64,000 nt of DNA, taken from Dipylidium caninum (Eukaryota; Platyhelminthes; Cestoda; Cyclophyllidea; Dipylidiidae). Shown piece by piece: positions 12,901 through 27,145 of this stretch (within the stretch, counting starts at the first letter, position 1; the number at the start of each line of letters is the position of its first letter). The notes beneath the pieces are model-generated. The model saw nothing but the letters and a program-made list of their open reading frames with translations. It was not told the origin of the DNA and searched no databases. The translations under genes were made by a program, and so were the position numbers. Where the stretch lies: positions 186,001 through 250,000 of the forward strand of contig QEYB01001162.1 of assembly GCA_017562135.1 (NCBI GenBank). Direction: 5' to 3'.

Positions 12901-13819
12901 GTGGCGGCCGGGGAGCCCCTGTTTCGTTCCACATCTGGCTACATTCCCCAACCCGCCAGGGAGGCGGGCAATTTAGAACTCTACTCCGGCAGGAAGGGAA
13001 AATGGGCAATTGGAAAGACTGCAGAAGCTCGCTTTGTCGGGACTTGAAGAAGACAGGCTGGAAGTTGGTGTTCGGGCGGGAGAGGAGGGGCGGCGGGGCA
13101 GCTCCTCGTCCCCCGCTCCTCGCAAGTGACAACGGCCGCGGCCGGAGGGAGGCGGAGATGGACAGTGACCTCAGTTGTGACCTGCAGGGGGCATTTTCGG
13201 CCAACCGCAAGCCGTGGCAGTTGCTCTTCTTGCCTCTTCCGTGGCCCATCCTCTCCGGGATGCGCTGGAAAGCGACTGCAGGCCGAAGAAGCCCCGAGAC
13301 TCGGTTCGCCGCCGCCTGCAGTCCCGAATAAACGGGCTCCCTCGCCCGTTCGACCACCGCGTCGTCAAGCAAGTCGCCTTCTTCGGTCTGGACGAGGTCG
13401 CATCCGCTCGAGCCTCCGACCTCCGTCATGACCTGTCGGTCGTCCCGCTCTCGAAAGGGGCAAAGCGTCCGCGAAGCCAACTTCTTCGCCCATCCACGTC
13501 GCCGTCCACCGTCGAGGTCCGTCGAGGTGGAGGTTTTTTCTCGACAACGCCATCGCCTGCCCCACAGACCCAAGAACCGCTTCTCACCGACGTTGCCACG
13601 TCAACGCCTCTTTCAAAACGCCTGCTGCGCCGGGAGGTTCTCTCGGACTCCACCCAAGGCAGCCGAGCTCTGAGGGCTCATCGACTGTCTCGTTGTGGTC
13701 CCCAGTAGTCAGCGTTCGGCCACGCGATGCCGTCCTGTTGATGGTGGAGTTGATGTTGGAAGGATTCTGGCTTGTGATCACGACAGGCTGTTTATGGCTT
13801 CTCACTAACACCCCCAAGT

Positions 13820-14310
13820 TGTGGGGGGGGGGTAGGAGGAGGCGAAGGAGGAGGAGGAAGACGGCGAAGTGGACGAACGAGGACAACGACCGCCAGAAGA
13901 AGGAGGAGGACAAGAGCGAGGACGAGGAGGACGAGGAGGACGAAGGCGCAGAGGCGCGGAGGCGGAGGCGGAGGCGAAGGAGGAGAAGGAGGAGGGCGGC
14001 GAAATGGACGAAGACGAGAAGGCAGTGGAGAAGGACGACGAGGACAACGACTAGGAGAAGGAGGGGGAGGACAAGAGCCAGGAGGAGGAGGAGGAGGAGG
14101 AGGAAGTGAACGATAAAATGAAATAGGAGGCGGGGAGAGAGGTGGAGGCAGACGGGGAGTAAGAGAATGGAGAGCAGAACGAGGAGGAGGGCGAGGAGGA
14201 TGAAGAAGGGAAACTGAAATAGGAGGAGAAGAACGAGGAGGAGGAGGACGACGACGACGACGACCACGAGGAAGAGTAGGAAGAGAACGGGGAAGAGGAA
14301 GTGGACGAGG
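13820..14310. repeat. Long purine-rich (GGA/GAG/GAC) tract
   Basis: For about 490 nt the + strand is almost entirely purine, built from degenerate GGA, GAG and GAC triplets with isolated C or T interruptions. The strand asymmetry produces Glu/Arg/Asp-rich frames on + and Pro/Ser/Leu-rich frames on -, none of which looks like a real protein. It reads as an expanded and decayed triplet microsatellite. Confidence 0.8.
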
Positions 14311-14811
14311 AGTTAGTTGGTTGTAGACACTGTGAGGCTCTGTTGGAGGGAACTTCCATCGTCCCCTTTGGATGGCGAGGGCAGGCGAGAGAAGGAGAGA
14401 GAGAGAAGCAGAGAGAGAGGCATAATCAGCGCTGATTTGCCCACTTTGCGTTCTCGCTAATACCGACAAATGCCTCTCTCATATCCGCCCTCGGTGCGGT
14501 GGGGGCGGAGGGGGCGGTAGGGGTGGAGGGTGAGGGCGCTGAAGGTCGAGCGCGGAGTCGCTTCCACCCTGCGCCTTGCACTCCTCAAACCGATGAAATG
14601 CAATTATAATTCAAGAGAAGGAAGTTCTAATCCCCCCGGATTACAAATGCAATTTAGCCAAGACCATCCCTAGCTCCTCTGCCCCCGCCCCACACCCCCC
14701 ACCAGCTCCTGCTGCCTCCACCGCCGACGCCCCTCCCTCCATGCCCCTCCCCGCAGTGCTACACAGCACTGGTGTGCGTGCCACCGAAGGCGATTGTGCG
14801 AATTATCGCGA

Positions 14812-14855
14812 ACCACCCACCACCACCACCACCACCACCGCCGCCGCCGCCGCCA
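14812..14855. repeat. CCA then CCG trinucleotide microsatellite
   Basis: About nine CCA units are followed directly by about five CCG units, a compound triplet repeat outside any recognised gene. Confidence 0.85.
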
Positions 14856-14953
14856 CGAACATCGCCTGCAGCCGCTCGGCAAACCATTGTTAACTCCCAT
14901 TCAGGCAGTCACGATTGCCAACTCAAAATGCTAATTAAGCCCTTCAAGGCTTA

Positions 14954-14993
14954 TCTCTCTCTCTCTCTCTCTCTCTCAGTGTGTGTGTGTGTG
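14954..14993. repeat. TC dinucleotide followed by GT dinucleotide microsatellite
   Basis: About twelve TC units, then a short AG junction and about seven GT units. Confidence 0.9.
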
Positions 14994-17286
14994 GGTGCTG
15001 CCTTTTGTATTAAAAGTCATTCTTCTAATCCGCCTCCTCCCGCGCAGCCCCGCGCTGCCTGCTCCACCGTCCAGCCCCCCCCTCCCCACCGTTTTTGACT
15101 CGGGGATAGGGATTTTTTCTCCGCATGAAATGGGGTTTTCGTACTCCCCCCCGAATGCCCTGCCACCTGCAGGCCTGGCGGTTGGGGCGGGGGGAGGCGG
15201 AAACTTTGCTGGAAGGCGCCTTCCGCTTGCCCTCGTCGGGGGGGGGGGTGAGGACACCACGGATGAGCAGTGTCAGCTGTCATTTCGACTGTGGAGAAAT
15301 CTGCACCGCTGTAGGCAACGGAAGAGACTAGTCCGCTGACTTTAAGGTTGAAGGTGGCAGGGTTTTGAAGGCCCGTGAGCTGAAAAAAGCAACGGAAGAC
15401 CCGCCCCTGTCGCCCCCCCCCCCCGGGGGGCAGGTCTCTCGCCTCGTTATGTCAGTCTGTCGTCAAGCCAGGAGGCGGTGCCTCGACTCCCGACCGCCAA
15501 GATGCACTCAACCCGACCGCAGTAAACATTTCGGTGAAAATGGCCTCAGTTGGCGTGGGAGAACCAACCGGGCAATGGAAGTAGGCGGCGTTAAAAGAAG
15601 TTCACTCGCGATGGGTGCCCCGCTTCTGACCGCCGGGTAAATCAGCTAAGGCGGAGGAAGCGGTGCTGAGGCTCTCGGCAGACACAACTCGTCCTTGCAG
15701 TCCGCCACGCACCTCCGCTGCACCGCGTTTTGGGTTAAAGCGGATCGCAATGCGCTGCTTCTTCGCCACATTCTGCCGCCAGCGCTGGACGTGCCACCTT
15801 TCCACAGCCATTAATTAACCAGGCGTGTGTCTGCCAGCCGAGAAAGACGCCGAGCCAGTAGGGATTCTCCATCGTCTCCCCACGTGGCGAACCCCTGGCA
15901 GGTGGGCGGGGAGGCGGTCCTCCTCAGAACTCAAACACTACAAAGTTACGTCGTCTTGAATGTCCGACGATCGCGATGAAGCCTCCACCTCGTCAGCATC
16001 TGTCAACTGACCTCCGCCTCTCCCCATTGGCCTTGGAGCCATATTCTCACGAACTCGTCTGCATCGTCGAACGACGAGGATGTGCCATTGGCAAGGTGAA
16101 TTTTAGTCGTAAACCACACTCCAACTATTGTAAATATCTGGCTGGAAAGTATGAAAGGGGCTCTTTGACCAAGCCGGTGTTCACCTGTGGCTGAGAACGA
16201 TTCGCTGTGAAGTGCCCTCAACATTTTTATTTACAAATGTTAAACACATCTTTCTTAATCATTTCGTGAATTTTTTTCGTGTCTGGCCTCCACTTTTGTT
16301 GTATTTTTGATGGAACCAGGTGGAAAACAGCGCGAACTACATCTACTTTGCTTGTACCAGGTCAAATTGAATCAGAGCGCACTTAAATAACTTTCAAGGA
16401 ACATTAATGAGGTATTCGGAGTTGAATCTTCTACTTAGGAAGAAAAATGGCTTGAGATTACTTGCAAAAATTGTCGTTCTGGCAATTTGAACAGCGTCAA
16501 AAAGCCTCGAGGACTAAGAGGCTTGCGAAATTTGGTTCACACACGCGAGACTGTGCGTAAATTTGGGTTTAACCTTTTATTAAACATCCGTTTCATACTT
16601 TCCAACCAAATAAAATTTAATTTATTCGTACAAATTAACTAGCTGCTCTATGATATAAAAATTTATTTTATGCTGCATGTTCGCCCGATATTTCTCCACC
16701 CGATGATTACCGTTTTCGTATACAAGAATAATTTTCTAAGAAAACAAACACTAAAGCAACTAAAATGACATTGTACAAGACTTTGAATTGATGAAAAACT
16801 CGAACAATAACGCTTTTATTTTAACGCCTTTCTGACGTAGACTCAAATGAAAATTAGTTCATTTGCATTTAACAAATAATATAATAAATCGTGCCCTTCC
16901 TTTCCGGTTTCCACTCAAAGCTGTTTCATAATTTCAGTTTAAATTATGATTGTTTGAGTGTTTTGTGAACGAAGATTTCCACCAATCCTGGCACGAGCCT
17001 GAGAGTTCCGCAGGCGACCTTCAAGGTGCTCCTCGTCGAGGGCTTTAATATCTCCCCAAAGTTGTTACGGTCAGGCGATTCAGTCTTCCACAATGGAATC
17101 CTATTCTTGAAATAAAGTGGACGCCACGACGAGGAGGGAAAAATCTCCTCGCGAAATAGTCCTTGTGGCCCCTCGAAAACCGCACCCCGCCCCTCGCCGC
17201 AATTTTTGAATCTGGCGACAAGATTGCCCCCACCTCCCACCGTCGCCGAAGAAACCCCCCTGCAGCAAATGAAACTTTCCACTCAC

Positions 17287-17666
17287 CTTGAAGTCGTGCA
17301 ATCGGCATACAAAATGTCGAATTCTTTCGGTGCAATGAGCTTGCACCGATTGACTCCGGGTTGAATCGCCCCCAGACCGCGAAGAATGCGCACCTGTTCC
17401 ACATTACACACCACCGGTTGGATCTCCAAACGCTTCAACTTTGTGTAGACTGTGTGCAGACCACCGACAAAGTGTTTGAGAAAAATTTCAAATGCCTGAG
17501 GCAGGCATATCAGGGGTCCCCTGCCATCCACGTTGAAGGCAGCCAACCGAGCTCCTCGATACTCCAGCAGTTGGACGTGGTTGTTGCCGTTGTTGGTGCT
17601 GTTGTTGTTGTTGCCGCTATTGTTGGCATTGGTGTTAGTTGAAGCTGGCATTTTGTTGAGAGACAT
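17287..17666 (-). CDS. dach: Dachshund, first recognisable coding exon (DachBox-N)
   Basis: This minus-strand exon codes for 126 residues plus two bases of a Dachshund transcriptional cofactor (Ski/Sno/Dac family), a nuclear protein that acts with Eyes absent and Six proteins in the retinal-determination network of other animals. Residues 11-29 are an Asn-rich low-complexity stretch. Residues about 31-124 are the DACH box, with the near-invariant LICLPQAFEIFLKH, GGLHTVYTKLKRL, VCNVEQVRILRGLGAIQPG and NRCKL. The exon ends at a GTGAGT donor (17286-17281) in phase 2, just before the expected Arg of the conserved PGRPPK stretch. The chosen ATG at 17666-17664 has an A-rich favourable context. An in-frame ATG at 17783 would add 39 residues and cannot be excluded. 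The C-terminal coiled-coil box and all later exons were not found, so the gene is partial here. Confidence 0.92.
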
Positions 17667-17734
17667 TTTGGTTGGAATGCTCAAATGGCTGGCCGCGGGA
17701 CGCGGCGAGTGCATCGGCCGCCGTGGTGAGTGAA

Positions 17735-17764
17735 CCAATAGCGAGCGAGCGGGCGACGACCAAT
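17735..17764 (-). promoter_or_regulatory. dach: Two CCAAT boxes upstream of the dachshund start
   Basis: The pentamer CCAAT occurs twice on the + strand (17735-17739 and 17760-17764), read as ATTGG on the gene strand, 70-95 nt before the chosen ATG. Paired CCAAT boxes are typical NF-Y sites in proximal promoters. They support a promoter here and the downstream ATG, although the same bases lie inside the alternative longer reading frame. Confidence 0.35.
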
Positions 17765-17799
17765 CAGATTTTGAGATGCCCATCGCCAGAAGTTGACAC

Positions 17800-19612
17800 C
17801 ACTTTTGCTCATTTGCGTTGGGGTAGCAGAAATTTTAAGCAAAATTCAATCATCTTAGGTGGATAGATGCCTTTTTTCCCAGTCAGTGACCTCGCGAATA
17901 CTTTTCCAGACTATGGTTTGTACATTCAGCAGCATCTCCAAACGGCAAATTGTGCTCCGATTACGCATCAAGGGCCAGACTTTCCCAAATCCAGAAACCA
18001 CTTCTCCCTGTCAAGAATCCTAAGGACAATGTTTAAACAGACAAATGGCACACAATAATGGCTGGGAGCTTCTGATTTCTCATTTGAACGGTAACAAACC
18101 TAAAAATAAGGGCAATCTGTCTTACCTCTGAAATAGTAAAATTCTTTTGCCTTTCTCATATGCTTAACTTCTACGGGAAATATGTGATGCTAACTGAGGT
18201 TAAATGAGTATTCTACCTTGACAAGTCACTTTCTATTTCAGTGGTATTGCCACGGAATCATGATGTAAGTACTCCCCTACCAAGATAAAGGGGGGTAATC
18301 ATATGCGCTCTTGAAAGGTCAGGTCCTGGATAACGTTGACAGAAAAGACAACCTCTGGCATTGCCTGCGCTGGATAAATGAACATTAGCGCACTCATTGG
18401 CCAATTATTTATCAAGAAGTAATTCCAAGGGATTAACATCGACAGTTTGCAAGTAAAATTAGCCCAACCCGATCGTATGGCAATTTTGTAACAGTTTAAA
18501 ATCACATGACATGCCAAAATCATTGGGATACAAAAGGTGCTCATTATCAAGGGCCTCACTACCATTAGTACTTGTTCACCAAATGCCTCTACTGAAAATC
18601 CTTTTCTGCGCACGGGACCCTGTCTAGGGCCCTGTCTCCGCTTTGACTGCAACATGACGAAAACAAAGCGTAAGGAAGACGTAAGGAAGGTTTGAAGATA
18701 GGTTATTTCTCGTCGATTGAAACGTGGGTCCCACCATTTGCCTGAACTAAACGCGATCCTCTCACAGGTTGATTTACATCATCGCGTCAGGCCAATCAAG
18801 TGCTCCTTTTGGAAATTTGCCCGTGTTATCCCATACATTGCATTCACAGTGATACTTCACGTAGTTTTCGAGTGTGGCGAATTTGACATTGAATGAAATG
18901 CATGACGTAGCAGTTAAACACTGACATCACTTTTACCCGCATTATATGAATGTGTGGATGCCCAGCACTCCTTCGAAATTTAAAGATAAACTGCACCATT
19001 ATAACACACAACAAGACCTTATTGGTAGTAGGCTTAAAAAAGTCCTAAAAATGTGTGAAGAGAACATTATTCCACCATTTGTTAATCAAAACAATGGCAC
19101 ATATGTAGTGCTGATAACGCCTGAAGGTCAAAGATTGTCCTCCGTCTTTCATAGCATTCTTGTCTCAAAAATTACTCATGTAATTGCCGAAGGCTTAAAT
19201 GATATTCAATGAACGGGAACCGATGGCAATGGTGGACGGAAGGGAAGAGTTTGATAGTCGGCTCGTTTTCATTTTACCCACTTTGAAATCATGATATTCC
19301 TTTCAGCTTCATTATGATGTAGGCGCAGAACCAAAATCTTGCGTGCCATTTGAATGATCAAAACATTTGGTACAATATTTTTATGTTCTTCTCTCTCCTC
19401 CACAAACTCTATTCCCCGCAGCACTATGCAAAAAGCAATGATCGGCCTGCAGTACAATAAATATAAAATATACATTTTATCACACAATGTCAGCTTTAGT
19501 GTCTGCGTTTCCAATCGCATTTGAAGTAGTTTGAATTCTTACATCCTTTATATGACCTCCCTGGCGGTCGCTTCGACTTTGGTCTGATGCGCCTGCCCAT
19601 CGTCTGTGCCTG
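17800..19612. other. AT-rich spacer between dachshund and the Rab gene (divergent)
   Basis: The two neighbours are transcribed away from each other, so this 1.8-kb stretch probably holds both promoters. It is clearly more AT-rich than the DNA before 16 kb. Two moderately long open frames lie in it, 18299-18655 (-) and 18946-19212 (+). I could not assign either to a family or tie it to neighbouring exons by matched splice sites. Confidence 0.45.
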
Positions 19613-22281
<2,669 letters not shown>

Positions 22282-22289
22282 TCGAGGCT

Positions 22290-24317
22290 GTTTCCTTCCC
22301 CCCCCCCCCCCCCGCTCTCTTTTCTCCACGTCTTGAAAGCACGAAAATTTGCTGCCGAAAATCTTGTCCCGGACACCAAGGACTTTTATCTCTTGGGTCA
22401 TCGAGTCTAGGCCAGTCCGAAGTATACTTTCCTTGGATTCGCTCTTTTGTTTTTGCGAGTCATTGGCACGTGGCGCGGTTTGCTTGGAGGAGTTGGCTAA
22501 ATCCAAACCCGCCCTTCCGCGGGGCTCGGCGGCCCTCCGCCCAGTTTGCCGCAGTTCCGCTCATTTCTCTCCTTGTGATCATTGGGGGGACAGGAGCAAT
22601 GGTATTACTGTCGGATTCTTCCTCATTTTGACAGCCAAAAGCGGTGAAATTCATCTCTTCCGAATGGTAACTTGTGGTTCTCCACGCCTACTCTCTTCTC
22701 CAACTTTTCCCACCCGTATTCTAATGGGGCTGTGTGAGCTAGCGATTAACTTGCGTCTCCCCGACCTCCCACTTCCTTTAATTTGCGTCGCTTGCGCAAT
22801 CGGCGCGCCAATTCACATGCCGAGTACCCCCCCGCACAGCCTTGGTGTCTGCCTCTCTTCCCCGTGTGCATTGGCTTAGCCTGCGTCTGCTTGACGAGGC
22901 TCTCCTCTTGCCCCGTGGAGGCTTCTTGAACATCCTACTTGGAGGGAAAACCTCGAGGCTGGCAAAGGGCGGGCAACCCTCCTCCTGTGGTATCGGCCCC
23001 CCGGGGGATGCAGCGCTCGATTTCGGGCGAATTGTGTTCTGCTCCTGCTACGACGTCGCCTGCCTTCTCCAACGCCGAGCGTGATTGCCTCTGTCTGACG
23101 CTCAAGTGAATCTCCTCCCCCGTTTTGGGCGCCTCGGTCTGTGACGCGAGTTGATCTGCGTGATGCGTTGACGTCGACGTTGACGCATGTGGTTGAGTGA
23201 TCGCCTCACTAGTGGCTGGACGTGCGCTCCCCCCACTGGAATTGTTCACTCCGACTGGGTCACAAGCCGGAGCATTCGAGGCCTTCAGTGTCTTCGGCAG
23301 ACACCTGACCTCCGGAGCCTCCCCACCTCGACTTTCGTCCTAGTAAAGGTCGAGGAAGAATGCTTAGAAACCCCCTCCTCTCCCCCCCCCTCGGATTTCT
23401 GGCGTCCTCTCAAAAAGAGCTTTGTCTTCCCGGTGATGCGCTCACCCGACACTTACATTGCGAAGAGGATCAAGTTCTTGTCCCCTCTGGGGCGTGCACA
23501 TCCTCGTACCTCCGTCCATTTCCTGCGTCCACACTTGGCCCTGCTTCATCCGCCCGATTCGGGGCTAATGGAGAGACGCTGGGGGATTTGAGTCCCTCTC
23601 CATCCGTTTGTCATTTCTTAAGCTTTGCTCCCGGTTGGGCAGATGGGACATCTCAATCGTGCCACTGCGGTGCCTTGTTAATCAGGACAGTACGCCAAGG
23701 AGGCGTTGGGGCCCTTCCATCTCCTCGAATTTCGGCCCTTCCGCCGCTGCCGCTCATTCCCCGATTGCCAGGCGCATCGCCGCAAACATCCGCACCCTGT
23801 GAGGGTGCGACTCGTCGTAGCAGCGCTGGTGTCCCCAAATCCACCAACCGCCACACGGACACGCCCGACGGCACAGATGGTCGTCACCACGGCCTCCTGA
23901 GGACGGCTGGTGGCGCGCCGGCAGTCCCCAGCAGACACCAGCACTTGTATTGCCCCCCCGCCACCTCCCCTCGGTGTAAACGACCGGGTCTCGGGAGCGC
24001 TCACCACTCTGTAGACCTCCTCCGCTTCAAATCTTCCTGTCCGGGACACCTCACACTGTCCGATTCGACCGCAGACTCCCCAAGTGGCCTTGTTGCCTGG
24101 CCCACTCTTATTTACCAAAATATTAGGCAGTCGGTGAGAGCTCTGCGGCGTTTTCCTCGTAGATGAAGCGCCAAATTACGCCACTCTGACGTGGCCGCGG
24201 GGCGCGGAGACGTCGCGGGTGGGGGCCTGGGGGCCAGCGGTGGGGAGGGGAGGGGAGGGAAAGAACACCGCGTCTGGCCAGTCAGCGTACACTCGTATAA
24301 TTGCTTAATTCCATTCA
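22290..24317. other. GC-rich spacer between the Rab gene and the zinc-finger gene (convergent)
   Basis: Both neighbours end here, so only their 3' flanks are expected. A C-run occurs at 22299-22313. An open frame of 268 codons (23360-24166, +) is unusually long for noncoding DNA. However, its product is Pro/Ser/Arg-rich with no domain, and overlapping frames on the other strand are open too. No gene is supported. Confidence 0.55.
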
Positions 24318-24323
24318 TTTATT
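24318..24323 (-). terminator. Candidate polyadenylation signal of the zinc-finger gene
   Basis: TTTATT on the + strand reads AATAAA on the gene strand, in the first AT-rich island met about 870 nt after the zinc-finger stop codon. The interval 24324-25194 would then be the 3' untranslated region. It holds no other gene; it contains a short GA run near 25100-25120. Confidence 0.4.
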
Positions 24324-25194
24324 TATATATTATTTAAATAATAGAATCCAGCTCAGTGGAACGCAGTTGGCAGCTTTCGTGGCGGTGATGTTGCAGGGGC
24401 TGAGGGAGTGGGGCAGCGGGGCAGAGCGGTGGTGGGCGGGACCACGGAGGGGGGACACGGAGGAATCGGGGTGGACAAACGCGCGCACACGCCCGACCCC
24501 CTCCTCCTCCTCATTGTTCTCCCCCTCTTCTTCGTCTCTTCCGCCTTTTCCATCCTCTTCTCGCCATCATTGGCAACGAACAACCGTTCACACACACGCA
24601 AGCACATTCACACTTATGCATGTACACATGTATGTAATATAAGTACCCTCATTTGCCCGAAAAGATGTCTTGCTTTTTTGCAGAGTTTGGAAATAAAAAC
24701 AGTGGGGGGGGGGACGGCGGAGGGAGGCAGGCGGGGCAAAGAGGAGGGGAGAAACAAACACAAGAGAATGAAGGAAGGATTAATGATTGTCCCGTATAAA
24801 AAATACCCATAGGCGGACAGGTGATTGACTGGCTGGTCAAAGTAATGGCAAGATCCATGGCCGGAGCGAGGGGGACAAGTACAATGAGGAGGCGTAAAAC
24901 GAAACAAAAGAGCTACTGATTTACTGCTAGTAGGAGTGGCATTTCGATGAGTGAGTAGTGGTGCGTGCAGGTGGTGTCGCGGTGGTCGCTTCGGCCCCGC
25001 GACATGTGGACGAACAAAAGGAGGAGAGTGGCGGAAGTCGTAATAAAGGGCGGAGAGGGCGTATGTACAGTTTAAATACCCTGCTGTAAGGAAGGAGGGA
25101 GAGAGAGAGAGAGAAACAGAGAGGGTTGCAAGGGGAGGAAGAAAAGAAGAAAGAAACCACGGGAAACTGGTACGCGCGCTGGGATTGTGAAGTT

Positions 25195-27145
25195 CTACTG
25201 AGATTGCGAGGAAAAGTGGAGGGGGAATCCGATCTCGCTGGCGACAGAAGTCGGTTGTTGGGCTCTCCCATCGTCTCGCATCACAGACAAGTCCCTCGCC
25301 GCGGTGTCGGCCCCGTAGAACGCGTTGGCCGCTGCGGAATAGTTGCCGCCTCCATTGCCTCCGCTGTCACTTGTCACCGCATTGCCGGCGGTCCCATAGG
25401 GCGTGTGGTAGTTGGGTGGTGTTGTGCCATTTCTGGGCACATCATCCTCGCGGTCTTCGACGTTGCCATTGGCGGAATTGCCTCTGTAGGCGCCACCCTC
25501 GCCATCCTCTTGAACCGACTGCGAAGTGCGCGGCGAACGCGTCTCCGTCGGATACTCCCTCTCCCGATTCGTCGCAGACGATGACTGTGACATGTGGCGC
25601 AATCGCTCGACTACACGCGCATCCGTCTCCTCCTCCTGCCTCTCCCTCTCCGGATTCGGAGGAAATCCGCTCAGAAGCGCCTCTATTCGAATATCCCTTC
25701 CGGGTTTCCCATCGACTCCGTGACCGACGGAATTCCTCTGCCAGAACTTGGCCAGCTTATCCACCACATGCTCCATCGCATTCTCCGTCGGGGGCATCTG
25801 CGGCGGCACCATCTGCTGTTGGTACTGCGCCTCAAGCGTGGCCGATCTCCTCAGATATTCCGTTTCAAATGGCTGCTGCTGATGATGGGGATGATGATGC
25901 TGTTGATGTTGGTGTTGGTGTTGGTGTTGGTGCTGGTGGTGATGATTGTAGCCTCCGACGCGTTCATCCGGATCAGGCTTGAGTCTTTTCGCAGCCGAGT
26001 GCGGCGTCCACAGGCCAGGAGGTCCGGACTCGTCGCCCGTTATGCTCACCCCACCTGTGGCGTCTTCTTGGCCATCCATCGGGATGGGAGTCACTGGCCC
26101 CTGTTCCCAGGCGTTAGAATTAACCTCTTTGCCTTCCTCACCGATTGTCTTGCCTCCGTCCAGGCTTTTGCCATTTCCAGCTGTCTGGGGTGAATGGCCA
26201 AAGGGCCGCATTTGCTGTTGCTGCAGCGGAGGGGGGGAGTGAAATTGGGGCGGAGGCGGAGGCTGAATGGAGGGCGGCAGAGGCGCGATCGCGTGCTCCA
26301 GAGCCATCTGTTGATGCGCCATCGGCGGTGGAGGCGCCTGAAAGTCGACCATCTTTCGTCCACCGTCTAACGGGGTGGGAGGAAATCTGGGCATATGGCG
26401 GTCGGCGGCCGAGGTCCGTCCGAGAAAAGAGGGCATCTGGTTGGAGTAAGGTGACGTGGCGGCGAACATTTGATGCTGTTGATAGGCGTCAGGGAAACCC
26501 GTGGCTGCGGAATGCCCTCCAGGGTGAGTTGCGCCACCATGCAGGGACTGCTGATGGCCCTTTTGGGCCACCGCAAGCTGCCCCTGCAGGCCGGTGGGGA
26601 GGTGATGAAGAAGGTGGTTGGTATCATGCCCCGTCAAGCCACCAACATTCCCAGGTCCCATCGGAGACATGATAGAAGCCGCCGCAGCCACTGCTGCCCT
26701 CTGTAGATTCTGCAAATCCTGGGGGTGGCCAATTCGTTGTTGGAGTTCCTCGTGCAAGCTCTGTTCGGTCACCGGAGCCATAGATCGTCCACCCATCCCG
26801 GTATGATGGCTCGTCATGAAGCCACTGAGAGCTCCCAGGGCGCCCGCCGATGTGTTCAACGCCCCGAAACGACTGACGTTGACATTCGAGACCGCCTCCT
26901 TGTGACGCTCCATGTGCTTGGCTAAATATGTCTCCGAGTTGTAGCTCTTCGAACAGGCGGGACAGACGAGCACCTTAGCGTAGCGATTGCCGGAGTGCTT
27001 CGCCTGAACGTGGACGTCCAACTCCTCCTTGGTGTCGTACGACATGAAGCAATTTTCACAGCGATGCGGTTTCCCCTTCATGTGCTGGCGCTGATGCGAC
27101 TGCAGATTTGACATTTGTGTGAAGCTCTTGAAGCATGTGGCGCAC
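25195..27145 (-). CDS. Zinc-finger gene, coding exon 3 (fingers 4-6 and C-terminal half)
   Basis: After an ACAATTAG acceptor the leading G completes Lys571 and the frame continues CATCFKSFTQMSNLQSH. Fingers 5 and 6 follow, then about 570 residues rich in His, Gln, Pro, Gly and Ser. A His-Gln alternating run is encoded around 25870-25950. The stop is TAG at 25195-25197. The whole exon stays open for 650 codons. Confidence 0.95.

Larger units (their letters stand above)
2960..17280. other. 14.3-kb noncoding stretch between the NK2 gene and the dachshund exon
   Basis: I find no domain, splice-linked exon pair, RNA gene or mobile-element protein here. The sequence is GC- and CpG-rich to about 16.2 kb, then becomes AT-rich. 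It contains many open frames of 60-256 codons, often overlapping on both strands, with no family resemblance. The visible structure is simple repeats: GGA/GGC triplets (3879-3912), a long purine-rich tract (13820-14310), CCA/CCG triplets (14812-14855) and TC/GT dinucleotides (14954-14993). Later dachshund exons on the minus strand would have to lie here or beyond position 1, but I could not identify them. Confidence 0.6.

Noticed and set aside
12803..13573. 256-codon minus-strand frame
   Set aside because: Arg/Pro/Ser-rich composition typical of translated GC-rich noncoding DNA, with several overlapping frames of similar quality.
13584..14469. Leu/Val- and Pro/Ser-rich frames opposite the purine tract, looking like a membrane protein
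   Set aside because: The residues follow mechanically from a CTC/CTT triplet repeat read in different frames.
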